Below are positions 15,730-24,037 of a stretch of DNA of 64,000 nucleotides, one piece after another. The notes under the pieces are model-generated. The model was not told the DNA's origin. It searched no databases and was given only the letters and a program-made list of their open reading frames with translations. Positions within the stretch are counted from its first letter, which is position 1, and the number at the start of each line of letters is the position of its first letter. The stretch is from Paractinoplanes ovalisporus. Its GTDB lineage: Bacteria; Actinomycetota; Actinomycetes; Mycobacteriales; Micromonosporaceae. Where the stretch lies: assembly GCF_016834655.1 (NCBI RefSeq), contig NZ_JAENHP010000009.1:124001-188000 (forward strand), in the 5' to 3' direction. Position numbers and translations under genes: made by a program.

Positions 15730-17031
15730 ATGACGGATCAGTCTCGCGCGGACTTCATCATCGACGTTCTGACCAGGGAATTCGGCGAGTTGATCGCCAT
15801 CGATCCGGCCGCCTTCCGGCGCAAGTTCCGCAAGATGGCTGCCTCGCCGTTCGCGTTCTACCGGGGCAGTGCCTCGCTCTTCTATGCCGACCTGTCCGCG
15901 GGGTACGCCGACACCAGCTTCCTCGACGACCGTACGAGCCGGGTCTGGATCCACGGCGACCTGCACGCCGAGAACTTCGGCACCTACATGAACGCCTCCG
16001 GCCACCTCGTCTTCAACGTCAACGACTTCGACGAGGCGTACGTGGGACCCTTCTCCTGGGATCTCAAGCGCTTCGCCGCGAGCGTCGCCCTGATCGGTTA
16101 CTCCAAGGCTCTCTCCGACGAGCACATCACCGCGCTGGTCACCGGGTTCGCCCGTTCCTACCTGACCGAGCTGCGCGCCATCGCTCAGGGCGGCGACGAC
16201 GCGATCGGCTCGATCACCCTCGAGAACGCGGACGGGGCGCTGCGCCGCGTGCTGCAGGACGCCCGTCTCAGCACCCGCATCGACCTGCTCGACTCGCAGA
16301 CCACGATCGACGACTACGAGCGCCGGTTCGCGCTGGCCGACGGCGTCTACGAGGTCGACGAGCCCACCGTCAGCGCCGTCCGCGAGGCGTTCGAGCGCTA
16401 CCTTCCGACACTGCCCAAGGCGACCCGCCCGGTGTCGACCAACATCAAGGACATCAAGCTGCGCAAGGGTGTCGGCATCGGATCGGCCGGCCTGCCCTCG
16501 TACAACCTTCTGCTCGAGGGGCACACCGAGGCGCTGGAGAACGACGTCGTCATCTACATGAAGCAGGCGCAGGTCCCGGCCGTCGCCCGCTGGATCGACG
16601 ACGAGCGGGTGCGGTCCTATTTCCAGCACCAGGGCCACCGTACGGCCGAGTCGCAGCACGCGTTGCAGGCCCACGCCGACCCGTGGGTGGGCTACACGAC
16701 GCTCAACGGTGTGGGTCAGCTCGTCGCCGAGGTCTCCCCGTACGCGGCCGACCTCGACTGGGCCGACGTCAACGAGCCCGAGGAGCTGGCCGGTGTCATC
16801 GCCGACCTGGGCCGGGCCGTCGCCCGCATGCACTCCGTGGCCGACGACGAGTCCAGCCACGACCTGGTCGACTTCTCCACCGAGGAGGCGATCGTCGCCG
16901 AGATCGACAAGGACGAGGCCGGCTTCGTACGGCACCTGGTCGAGTTCGCCCACCGCTATGGCGACCAGGCCCGCGAGGACCACCAGGACTTCGTCGACGT
17001 CTTCCGGAACGGCCGCCTGCCCGGGCTGTGA
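15730..17031 (+). CDS. DUF2252 family kinase-like protein embedded in the nuo cluster
   Basis: A 433-residue soluble protein. WIHGDLHAENFGTYM (about residue 74) followed by NVNDFDEAYVGPFSWDLKR resembles the catalytic and metal-binding loops (HGDxHxxN and DFD) of aminoglycoside-phosphotransferase-like kinases. This is the recognised character of the DUF2252 family. The substrate is unknown. It sits 10 bases after nuoB and 25 bases before nuoC, all on one strand, so it is probably co-transcribed with them. It may be an unrelated passenger or may modify a cofactor or subunit of the complex. The ATG at 15730 avoids overlap with nuoB. Confidence 0.8.
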   Translation: MTDQSRADFIIDVLTREFGELIAIDPAAFRRKFRKMAASPFAFYRGSASLFYADLSAGYADTSFLDDRTSRVWIHGDLHAENFGTYMNASGHLVFNVNDFDEAYVGPFSWDLKRFAASVALIGYSKALSDEHITALVTGFARSYLTELRAIAQGGDDAIGSITLENADGALRRVLQDARLSTRIDLLDSQTTIDDYERRFALADGVYEVDEPTVSAVREAFERYLPTLPKATRPVSTNIKDIKLRKGVGIGSAGLPSYNLLLEGHTEALENDVVIYMKQAQVPAVARWIDDERVRSYFQHQGHRTAESQHALQAHADPWVGYTTLNGVGQLVAEVSPYAADLDWADVNEPEELAGVIADLGRAVARMHSVADDESSHDLVDFSTEEAIVAEIDKDEAGFVRHLVEFAHRYGDQAREDHQDFVDVFRNGRLPGL

Positions 17032-17056
17032 CCGCCGCAACTCATAGGATGACCCC

Positions 17057-17728
17057 ATGACGCCTGAAGAGGTCGGCGAGCGCCTGGTCGCGCTGCTGGC
17101 GGACGACTCGCCGGACGCGCCGCCGGGCGAGATCGTCGCCGGCCTCTCGGGCGGCGGCCCCGGCCACGAGCGCGCCGTCGTCGACGTGCCGGTCGCCCGC
17201 TGGTGGGAGACGGTGGGCACGGCGAAGCACAACGGCGCCCTCGGCTGCGACTTCTTCGACTGGTTGTCGGCCGTGGACGAGCAGGACGACGGCTTCCGGG
17301 TCGTCGCTCACCTGTGGTCGACCCGCCGCCGCCACTCCCTGCTGCTGCGCACGCTCGTGCCCCGTGACAACCCGGTCGTCGAGTCGGTGATCGAGCTCTT
17401 CCCGGGCGCCGCGTGGCACGAGCGGGAGACGTACGAGATGTTCGGCATCACCTTCGCCCGGCATCCCGACCTGCGTCCCCTGCTGCTGCCGCCCGGCTTC
17501 GAGGGGCATCCGTTGCGCAAGGAGTTCGTGCTGGCGTCCCGGGTCGCCAAGTCGTGGCCGGGCGCCAAGGAGCCGGGGGAGTCGGAGGCCGGCACCGCCA
17601 AGCGCGCCCCGATGCGCCCGCCCGGCGTCCCCGACCCGAACGAGTGGGGCCCCCGAGCCGGCCAGGCTCCACCCGCGCCGGAGCGACCGGCCCGCCCCGC
17701 GCGCCGCCCCGCCCGGGACGCCGACTGA
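17057..17728 (+). CDS. nuoC: NADH-quinone oxidoreductase subunit C
   Basis: A 223-residue homologue of the 30-kDa Q-module subunit, which packs against NuoD. The conserved block AAWHERETYEMFGITFARHP and the continuation PPGFEGHPLRKEF are diagnostic. Residues after about 165 form a Pro/Arg/Ala-rich tail absent from standard NuoC. In complete operons nuoD follows immediately, but here the stop overlaps the nuoH start, so nuoD is missing from the cluster. The protein would have to pair with a NuoD encoded elsewhere. The family call is secure. Confidence 0.92.
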   Translation: MTPEEVGERLVALLADDSPDAPPGEIVAGLSGGGPGHERAVVDVPVARWWETVGTAKHNGALGCDFFDWLSAVDEQDDGFRVVAHLWSTRRRHSLLLRTLVPRDNPVVESVIELFPGAAWHERETYEMFGITFARHPDLRPLLLPPGFEGHPLRKEFVLASRVAKSWPGAKEPGESEAGTAKRAPMRPPGVPDPNEWGPRAGQAPPAPERPARPARRPARDAD

Positions 17729-18687
17729 TGCCGATCTGGCTCGATCTCATCGTCCGGGTGGTCGCGGTCGTGGTCGCCTTCCTCGTGCTGCCGCTGGTCG
17801 TCGGCCAGGCCGAGCACAAGGTCATGGCCCACATGCAGGGCCGACTCGGTCCGATGTACGCGGGTGCCTACCACGGCTGGGCCCAGCTGGTCGCCGACGG
17901 CGTGAAGTTCGTCCAGAAAGAGGACGTCGCTCCCGGCGAGGCCGATCGGCGGGTCTTCCGGCTCGCCCCGATCGTCGCCCTGTTCCCGTACCTCCTGGTC
18001 CTGCTCGCCATCCCGCTCGGTCCGAACGGTCTGGTCGCCCAGGCGCTCGACGTCGGCCTGTTCTTCGTCCTGGCCGTGCTGGGCGTCGGTGTGCTCGCCG
18101 TGCTGATGTCCGCGTGGGCCTCGGCCAACAAATACAGCCTGCTCGGCGGTCTGCGCGGCGCCGCCCAGCTGCTCGGCTACGAGCTTCCGCTGGTGCTGGC
18201 CGCAGCCAGCGTCGCAATGGCCGCCGGCACGCTCAGCCTGCCCGGCATCGTCGAGGCGTGGCGCCCGTGGTGGCTGCTGTGGCAGGCCCCCGCCGCGATC
18301 GTCTTCTTCGTCGCCGGGCTGGCCGAGATCCGCCGCCCGCCGTTCGACATGCCGATCGCCGATTCCGAACTGGTCTTCGGCTACATGACCGAGTACACCG
18401 GCCTGCGTTTCGCGTTCTTCCTGCTCGCCGAATACGTCGGCATCATCGTGATCGCCGCCCTGACCACCGTGCTGTTCCTGGGCGGCTGGCACGGACCGTT
18501 CGCCGACCAGCTCGGCTGGTTGTGGACCCTGGTCAAGGTCTTCGCCGTCTCGTTCGTGATCATCTGGTTCCGCGTGACCTACCCGCGCCTGCGCGAGGAC
18601 CAGCTGCAGCGTCTCTGCTGGCTGGTCCTCGTGCCGGTGGCGCTGGGTCAGCTCGTGCTGACCACGGTGGTCAAGGTGCTCACGTGA
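17728..18687 (+). CDS. nuoH: NADH-quinone oxidoreductase subunit H
   Basis: A 319-residue membrane subunit (about eight helices) forming the quinone channel with NuoB/NuoD. Conserved elements are VMAHMQGRLGPMYAG, the DGVKFVQKED loop and GLAEIRRPPFDMPIADSELV then FGYMTEYTGLRFAFF. The PFDxPxAESEL-type glutamate motif is recognisable, though ADSEL replaces AESEL. The ATG overlaps the nuoC stop by one base (TGATG), implying coupled translation. Its last 8 bases overlap the convergent minus-strand gene. The normal continuation to nuoI is broken here by two minus-strand genes. Confidence 0.94.
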   Translation: MPIWLDLIVRVVAVVVAFLVLPLVVGQAEHKVMAHMQGRLGPMYAGAYHGWAQLVADGVKFVQKEDVAPGEADRRVFRLAPIVALFPYLLVLLAIPLGPNGLVAQALDVGLFFVLAVLGVGVLAVLMSAWASANKYSLLGGLRGAAQLLGYELPLVLAAASVAMAAGTLSLPGIVEAWRPWWLLWQAPAAIVFFVAGLAEIRRPPFDMPIADSELVFGYMTEYTGLRFAFFLLAEYVGIIVIAALTTVLFLGGWHGPFADQLGWLWTLVKVFAVSFVIIWFRVTYPRLREDQLQRLCWLVLVPVALGQLVLTTVVKVLT

Positions 18688-19087
18688 GCAGCGTGACCGA
18701 GTAGTTCAGGGTCGTTCCACTGGCCGTGTAGGTCGCCGTCTGCCCGTTCGCGCAGTACGACACGAACACGTTGCCCGGCACGGTGTTGCCGGCCTGGGCG
18801 TGCACCAGCGGGCGCACGTCGACGCCCTCGGCGAACGGCGTCGAGGCGAGGTCGACGATCCGCCACTGGTTGATCGGGTAGTCGTCGGTCGGGGCCGACA
18901 GCTGCCCATCACGCGTAGTGAGCTGGAAGTTCATCACGAACCCACCGTTGTTGACGACACTCACCTTCTGCACACAGGGTGTCGCCAGAGTTTCCGGCTC
19001 CGCAGCTGCCGCGGGCGCCGCCAGCGCCCCGACCAGTCCGGCCGATCCCACGAGGGCCAAGGCCATCCGTCCGGTCCTGCTCGTCAT
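18680..19087 (-). CDS. Small secreted protein, unknown function, inserted within nuo cluster
   Basis: A 135-residue protein with a signal peptide (MALALVGSAGLVGALAAPAAAA, likely cleaved after the final alanines). It leaves a mature beta-rich domain of about 105 residues. Two cysteines, TPCVQKV and SYCANGQ, could form a single disulfide across the domain. The mature part is rich in Asn/Thr and ends NYSVTLLT, like small extracellular beta proteins of actinobacteria. I cannot name a family. It runs against the nuo genes and overlaps nuoH by 8 bases. The upstream region is markedly AT-rich compared with the rest of the window, which suggests acquisition. Confidence 0.7.
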   Translation of the reverse strand: MTSRTGRMALALVGSAGLVGALAAPAAAAEPETLATPCVQKVSVVNNGGFVMNFQLTTRDGQLSAPTDDYPINQWRIVDLASTPFAEGVDVRPLVHAQAGNTVPGNVFVSYCANGQTATYTASGTTLNYSVTLLT

Positions 19088-19393
19088 TCTCAGATCTCCG
19101 TTCGCTCGGATGAAGCGGTCACGCAGCCATTAACCGGACACCCGGGCATTAAACAGATGATCTTCTATATTAATCACTTTTACTGTTATCCAGTCTCAAG
19201 ATCACAATCCGACCCATTCCGTACGGCGCCCCGAGTCTCGAAAAACAGCAGGTCAGCCCTCCGCCTTCGGCGGCTGCCGCGCGCGACCGAGGCGAAACGA
19301 ACGGCCGTAGCGCGCGACCGGGATGTTCCCGGTGGCCGGGCACGACGCGTTCCGCCCCGACCACGCGCAGCGGTCTGTGCGGCGGCCGCGGTG
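19088..19393. other. Gene-free interval with AT-rich patch (promoter of the secreted gene; possible insertion boundary)
   Basis: No gene is supported in these 306 bases. The stretch from about 19125 to 19210 contains CTTCTATATTAATCAC and TTTTACTG, far more A+T than anywhere nearby. It lies upstream of the minus-strand secreted-protein gene. The rest, to 19393, returns to high GC and looks like noncoding DNA after the convergent-facing Uma2 gene. Confidence 0.55.
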
Positions 19394-19969
19394 TCAGAGG
19401 TTGCGAGGACGGATGGTGCTCAGCGGGATCTCGACCGGCCAGGGCCGGTCGAGGCGGATCGTGTCGTCACCGCGGAAGATGCCGATCGGCTCGTAGGTCC
19501 GCGTCTCCGTGTCGAGCTCGTACGCCGTGACGGTGAGGCCGTCGCTGGTTTTGATCAACCAGTAGAACGGGATGCCGGCCAAGGCGTAGTACTTCGGCTT
19601 TTTCACCTGATCGGTGCTTCGTGTGCTCGGGGAAACGATCTCCACGGCCAGGACGACATCTCGTGCCGCGAACTTGTGCGACCCCGACCTGGCGGCCTCG
19701 AAGTTGACCGCCAGCAGATCGGGAATGTGGGTCCGGTCGGGGCCGAGTATCACGTCGTTGGCCAGGGTGACGAAGAGGTGTTCAGGGCAGGACGCGTCCA
19801 GAACAGCGAACAGGCGTCCGGAAAGTGCCTGATGGATGATCGAGGGGGAGGGGGTCACGTGGAGTTCTCCGTCGTAGATTTCGCGACGAATACCGTCCTC
19901 GGGCGTGCGGTCAAGATCCGCAGCAGTCCACACGCCGTGAGGCGGCATGTCGCTGGTAGCAGCGGTCAT
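19394..19969 (-). CDS. Uma2 family endonuclease-like protein
   Basis: A 191-residue protein of the Uma2 (DUF820) family, which has a PD-(D/E)xK nuclease fold. Visible elements are REIYDGELHVTPSPSIIHQ, IPDLLAVNFEA (the PD) and LAVEIVSPSTRSTDQVKKPK followed by YYALAGIPFYWLI (the E and lysines). The ATG at 19969 is preceded by an ideal AGGAGG site. The natural role of Uma2 proteins is unsettled; they are abundant in actinobacteria and cyanobacteria and often move between genomes. It splits nuoH from nuoI together with the neighbouring secreted gene, in opposite orientation. Confidence 0.85.
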   Translation of the reverse strand: MTAATSDMPPHGVWTAADLDRTPEDGIRREIYDGELHVTPSPSIIHQALSGRLFAVLDASCPEHLFVTLANDVILGPDRTHIPDLLAVNFEAARSGSHKFAARDVVLAVEIVSPSTRSTDQVKKPKYYALAGIPFYWLIKTSDGLTVTAYELDTETRTYEPIGIFRGDDTIRLDRPWPVEIPLSTIRPRNL

Positions 19970-20074
19970 GCGATGCCTCCTAGGCGCGGATTTCTGACCC
20001 CGCAATCAGGCTACCGGAAGATCTGATGGGGGTGTGCTCGCATCAAATGGGGCGACGGGGCAGGATATGCGTTT

Positions 20075-20788
20075 GTGAGTAACGACGGGGAGCGGAGCAC
20101 GCCCGGCAAGGGCCTTGTGCAGGGGCTTGCCGTCACCCTCAAGACGATGACCAAGCGGTCGACGACCCAGCAGTACCCCGATGTCGAGCCCGAGCTTCCG
20201 CCGCGCAGCCGGGGAGTGATCGCGCTCCTCGAGGAGAACTGCACGGTCTGCATGCTCTGTGCCCGGGAGTGCCCCGACTGGTGCATCTACATCGACTCGC
20301 ACAAGGAAGAGGTCGTCGTTCCCGGCGCGGCGCGGGCGCGGCAGCGCAACGTGCTCGACCGGTTCGACATCGACTTCTCGCTCTGCATGTACTGCGGCAT
20401 CTGCATCGAGGTCTGCCCGTTCGACGCGCTGCACTGGACGCCCGAGTTCGAATACGCCGAGACCGACGTCCTCGACCTGCTGCACACGAAGGACCGGCTG
20501 GGCGACTGGATGCGTACGGTCCCGCCGCCCCCGGCCCACGACGTGCTCGGCGAGCCCTCCAAGGAGGAGGCCACCGCCGCCCGCAAGGCCGCCGGCCCGG
20601 GCGCGGCCACCGCCGCCAAGACAGCCCGCCGTCCCGCCACCACCGCCACGCCCCCGACCAAGGCCGCCGCCCCCGCCGCGTCGCCGCCGGCAAAAGCCGC
20701 GCCGCCCGCGAAGGCCACGCCACCCGCGGAAACGACCCCTGAAGCGCCGGGGGGCACCACCCCGGACGGACCGGAGCGGGAGCGGTGA
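20075..20788 (+). CDS. nuoI: NADH-quinone oxidoreductase subunit I with extended tail
   Basis: A 237-residue ferredoxin-like subunit carrying two [4Fe-4S] clusters (N6a/N6b): CTVCMLCARECP and CMYCGICIEVCP, all eight cysteines present. Residues 1-150 match NuoI. The last 80 or so are almost entirely Ala, Pro, Lys and Thr (KAAAPAASPPAKAAPPAKA type), probably disordered. The GTG at 20075 restarts the nuo genes after the minus-strand pair, and the next gene overlaps its stop (GTGA). A promoter must lie in the 105 bases between this gene and the divergent Uma2 gene. Confidence 0.94.
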   Translation: MSNDGERSTPGKGLVQGLAVTLKTMTKRSTTQQYPDVEPELPPRSRGVIALLEENCTVCMLCARECPDWCIYIDSHKEEVVVPGAARARQRNVLDRFDIDFSLCMYCGICIEVCPFDALHWTPEFEYAETDVLDLLHTKDRLGDWMRTVPPPPAHDVLGEPSKEEATAARKAAGPGAATAAKTARRPATTATPPTKAAAPAASPPAKAAPPAKATPPAETTPEAPGGTTPDGPERER

Positions 20789-21768
20789 CCGTCGCCGACG
20801 CGCTGATGCTGGCTCTTGGCGCGATCGCGGTGGGCTCGGGTGCCCTGGTTGTCACCAGCGCCCACCTGGTCCGCTCCGGCTTCTACCTCGTGGTGAGCCT
20901 GGGCGCCGTCGCCGGCCTCTACCTCGTGCTCGGCGCCGAACTGGTGGCCTGGGTGCAGATCCTCGTCTATGTCGGCGCCGTGGTCGTGCTGCTGCTCTTC
21001 GCCGTCATGCTGACCCGCGCACCCATCGGGCCGTCGAAGGATCTCGACCGCCCGGCCCTCCCGGCCGCACTGATCGGGGGCGGTGTCGGGCTCGGCCTCA
21101 CCGTGCTGCTGGTCGACGCGTTCCGCTGGACCGAGTACGAACTGCCCCCGCCCGGCACCGGCGCCCGCGTGGGGGAGCAGATCTTCGGCGCCTGGGTGCT
21201 GCCGTTCGAGGTGCTGTCGATCCTGCTGCTGGCCGCCCTGGTCGGCGCGATCGTGCTGTCCCGCCCGGACATCGGCGCCCGCCCCGACCCGAACGCCGGC
21301 GCCGTGCCGGTCACCCCGGGCCCGGTCGGGGAGTCGCCCGAGGTGGTCGCCCGTCTGGAGCGGATCGCCGCCCGTCAGGCCGCGGCCCAGACCCGCCTCC
21401 GAGCCCAGCGCGCCGCCGAACGCGCGGCCGAGGAGGGCGAAGAGGGCGAGCTGGTCGACGAGAACAGCCCGAGGCGCGAGCCCACCCGCGAGGATCTGCT
21501 CAAGGACCAGGCCCACGACGTCGTCTTCCGGGCTCACGAGGCTCGCCCCAAGCTGGGCGAGACGGATAAATCCGAAATGTTCGTGGAGGGGGAGGTGGTG
21601 GGAGAAGAGGTGGAGGTGGTCGAGCAGCGAGCGATCGAAGGCGCCCGCCCCGCCGCGCCCCGACGCCCCGCCCTGCCGACCAACGCCGGCAACGAGCACC
21701 CCCGGGCCGGCGAAGGCAGAGAACTGCCCAGCGGCCAGGACCCGAAGCGGGAAGGCGAGTGGACCTGA
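20785..21768 (+). CDS. nuoJ: NADH-quinone oxidoreductase subunit J with long charged C-terminal extension
   Basis: A 327-residue protein. The first 165 residues contain five hydrophobic helices and match NuoJ, including YLVLGAELVAWVQILVYVGA and VVLLLFAVMLTR. Standard NuoJ is about 180-200 residues. Here a long, highly charged, probably helical or disordered tail follows, rich in Glu/Arg/Ala (RAAERAAEEGEEGELVDE). Translation is coupled to nuoI by a GTGA overlap and to nuoK by a further overlap. Confidence 0.92.
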   Translation: MTVADALMLALGAIAVGSGALVVTSAHLVRSGFYLVVSLGAVAGLYLVLGAELVAWVQILVYVGAVVVLLLFAVMLTRAPIGPSKDLDRPALPAALIGGGVGLGLTVLLVDAFRWTEYELPPPGTGARVGEQIFGAWVLPFEVLSILLLAALVGAIVLSRPDIGARPDPNAGAVPVTPGPVGESPEVVARLERIAARQAAAQTRLRAQRAAERAAEEGEEGELVDENSPRREPTREDLLKDQAHDVVFRAHEARPKLGETDKSEMFVEGEVVGEEVEVVEQRAIEGARPAAPRRPALPTNAGNEHPRAGEGRELPSGQDPKREGEWT

Positions 21769-22154
21769 TGCACGCCGTGATCCCGTACGTCGTAGCCGCT
21801 CTGCTCTTCGCTCTGGGTGTCTACGGAGTCCTCCGGCGACGCAACGCCATCCTCGTCCTGATGGCCGTCGAACTCATGCTCAACGCCGTCAACCTGATCC
21901 TCGTGGCGGCCGACAGCACGATCAAGGCCGCCCTCACCGACGTCCAGCCCGAGGCCTGGGCCTACGCCGTCCCCGAGCCGAGAGCGGGCGCCATCTTCGC
22001 CCTGTTCGTGATCGTCCTGGCCGCCGCCGAGGTGGGCGTGGGCCTGGCCATCGTCCTGCAGTACTACCGCCTCCGCCGCGCCGTGGTGCTCGATGAAGTG
22101 GCGCTGCACGAGCACGACCACGAGCAGGACCAGAACGCGCAGGTGACGAGTTGA
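21759..22154 (+). CDS. nuoK: NADH-quinone oxidoreductase subunit K
   Basis: A 131-residue three-helix membrane subunit of the proton-transfer chain. The two conserved membrane glutamates are present in MAVELMLNAVNLILVA and FVIVLAAAEVGVGLAIV. The C terminus is extended by a His/Asp/Glu/Gln-rich tail (LHEHDHEQDQNAQ). Two starts are possible: GTG at 21759 with GGAAGG just upstream, or ATG at 21768 in a TGATG overlap with nuoJ. Either gives the same membrane core. Its stop overlaps the nuoL TTG start. Confidence 0.93.
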   Translation: MDLMHAVIPYVVAALLFALGVYGVLRRRNAILVLMAVELMLNAVNLILVAADSTIKAALTDVQPEAWAYAVPEPRAGAIFALFVIVLAAAEVGVGLAIVLQYYRLRRAVVLDEVALHEHDHEQDQNAQVTS

Positions 22155-24037
22155 CCGCCGCCGCGCTGATTCCCGCCGTACCTCTGCTCCTGGGCCTGAT
22201 CGGTCTGCTGCTGAAACCTGGCGACGACGAGGACCGCCGCCGCCCCGCCGCCATCCTCGGCATCACCGGCGCCGCGATCGCACTGGTAGTGACGCTGGGC
22301 TGCCTCATCACCGGCCGTACACAGGAGTGGACAGCACACTGGGTGAGCCTCGGCGACATCCAGCTCACCCTCGGTGTCAGCGCCGGCCACGCCGCCCTCT
22401 ACATCGCCCTCGCGGTCAGCGTCGTCGCCCTGGCCGTCCAGGTCTATTCGGTCGCCTATCTGCACGACGATCCGCGCTATGCCCCGTACGCGGCCCAGGT
22501 CAGCCTCTTCACCGGCGCGATGCTCCTGGTCGTCACGAGCGGCGACCTGATCACCCTGCTGGTCGGCTGGGAGGTGATGGGCGCCTGCTCCTACCTGCTG
22601 ATCGGTCACGACCGCCGGCTCCCCGAGGCCCCGGCCGCCGCGGTCAAGGCGTTCCTGGTGACCCGGGTCGGCGACGTCGGCTTCCTGCTCGGCGTCGCGA
22701 TCCTGATCGTCGACGCCCGGACCAGCGAGATCTCCGCCGTGCTGGCCCACCCGCCGCACCCGGCCGCGCTGATCCTGATCCTGGCCGGAGTGGCCGGCAA
22801 GAGCGCCCAGTTCCCCCTGCACACCTGGCTGCCCGACGCGATGGCCGGCCCCACCCCGATCTCCGCGCTGATCCACGCGGCCACGATGGTCGCCGCCGGT
22901 GTCTATGTGGTCTTCCGGCTCTACCCGCTCTATGATCAGTCGCCGGCCGCCCTCGCGGTCCTCGGCGTCATGGCCGCGATCACGATCCTGCTCGGCGCGC
23001 TCAGCGCCACCGCCCAGGACGACCTGAAACGCGTCCTGGCCTGGTCGACGGTCAGTCAGATCGGTTACATGACCGGCGCGCTGGCCGTCGGATCGCCCGC
23101 CGCCGCCCTGTTCCACCTGCTGACTCACGCGGCGTTCAAGGCGCTGCTGTTCCTCGCGGCCGGGGCGGTGATCCACGCGGTCGGCACCAACTATCTGTCC
23201 CGCATGGGTGGTCTGCGCGAACACATGCCGGTCACGTTCTGGTCGTTCGTGGTCGGTCTGGGCGCGCTGGCCGGGCTGCCTCCGCTGGCCGGTTTCTGGT
23301 CGAAGGAGAACGTGCTGACCGCGGCCGCGCACGCCACCGAGGGCGGCGGGGCGACACCGGTCTGGGTGGGCTGGGTCGTCTGGATCGCCGCGCTGTTCGC
23401 CGTCGCGGTCACCGCCTGGTACGCCACCCGCCTGCTGCTCCGCGTCTTCTTCGGCATCTCGCGGGCGCACGGCCCCGACGGCCCGGACTGGGAGGTCGGC
23501 TTCGACGACGCCCGCTACACCGAGCCCGAGGCGCCGCACGATCCCCCGGCGGCCATGCGCTGGCCGATCCTGTTGCTGGCGGTTCCCTCGGTGCTGCTCG
23601 GCCTGGCCGCGTACGCGCCGGGGTTCCGCACCGCCCTCGAACTCGAGGATCCGCACCTCAGCGTCGCCGTCGTCCTGCCGTTGATCCTGCTCGCGGCCGG
23701 GGCGACCGCCGCCTGGTGGCTGTGGCGCGAGGTGCCCGGCGTTGATCCGGCGATGGCCCTCGGGCGTGCGCGTCCCCTGCTGGCGTCCGGTTTCCGGCTC
23801 GACGAGATGCAAGACCGTTTCCTCGTACGGCCGGTCCGCGCGCTCGCCCGAGCGGTGACCACGGTCGACGAGAAGGTCGTGGACGCGGCCGTCGAGGGCA
23901 CCGGCCGCACCACGTCGACCGTCGGCGCCGCCCTCGCCTACGCCCACCGCATCCCGCTGCCCGCGGCGGCCGCGGCCGTCCTCGCCGGCGCCCTGCTGCT
24001 GGGCACCGTAGCCGTCCTGTTCGGAGCCGCCGCATGA
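22151..24037 (+). CDS. nuoL: NADH-quinone oxidoreductase subunit L
   Basis: A 628-residue antiporter-like distal membrane subunit. The proton-channel glutamate is in LLVGWEVMGACSYLLIGHDR. The channel lysine segment reads AGKSAQFPLHTWLPDAMAGP, followed by TPISALIHAATMVAAGVYV. The C-terminal region after about residue 480 contains the expected long lateral helix and final anchor. The TTG at 22151 overlaps the nuoK stop (TTGA). Its stop TGA overlaps the ATG of a 14-codon ORF created by a local duplication before nuoM. All expected key residues appear intact. Confidence 0.95.
   Translation: MTAAALIPAVPLLLGLIGLLLKPGDDEDRRRPAAILGITGAAIALVVTLGCLITGRTQEWTAHWVSLGDIQLTLGVSAGHAALYIALAVSVVALAVQVYSVAYLHDDPRYAPYAAQVSLFTGAMLLVVTSGDLITLLVGWEVMGACSYLLIGHDRRLPEAPAAAVKAFLVTRVGDVGFLLGVAILIVDARTSEISAVLAHPPHPAALILILAGVAGKSAQFPLHTWLPDAMAGPTPISALIHAATMVAAGVYVVFRLYPLYDQSPAALAVLGVMAAITILLGALSATAQDDLKRVLAWSTVSQIGYMTGALAVGSPAAALFHLLTHAAFKALLFLAAGAVIHAVGTNYLSRMGGLREHMPVTFWSFVVGLGALAGLPPLAGFWSKENVLTAAAHATEGGGATPVWVGWVVWIAALFAVAVTAWYATRLLLRVFFGISRAHGPDGPDWEVGFDDARYTEPEAPHDPPAAMRWPILLLAVPSVLLGLAAYAPGFRTALELEDPHLSVAVVLPLILLAAGATAAWWLWREVPGVDPAMALGRARPLLASGFRLDEMQDRFLVRPVRALARAVTTVDEKVVDAAVEGTGRTTSTVGAALAYAHRIPLPAAAAAVLAGALLLGTVAVLFGAAA

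Noticed and set aside
19170..19364. 64-codon minus-strand open frame in the nuoH-nuoI gap
   Set aside because: No ribosome site, no recognisable motif, and it spans the AT-rich/GC-rich transition; unlikely to be a gene.
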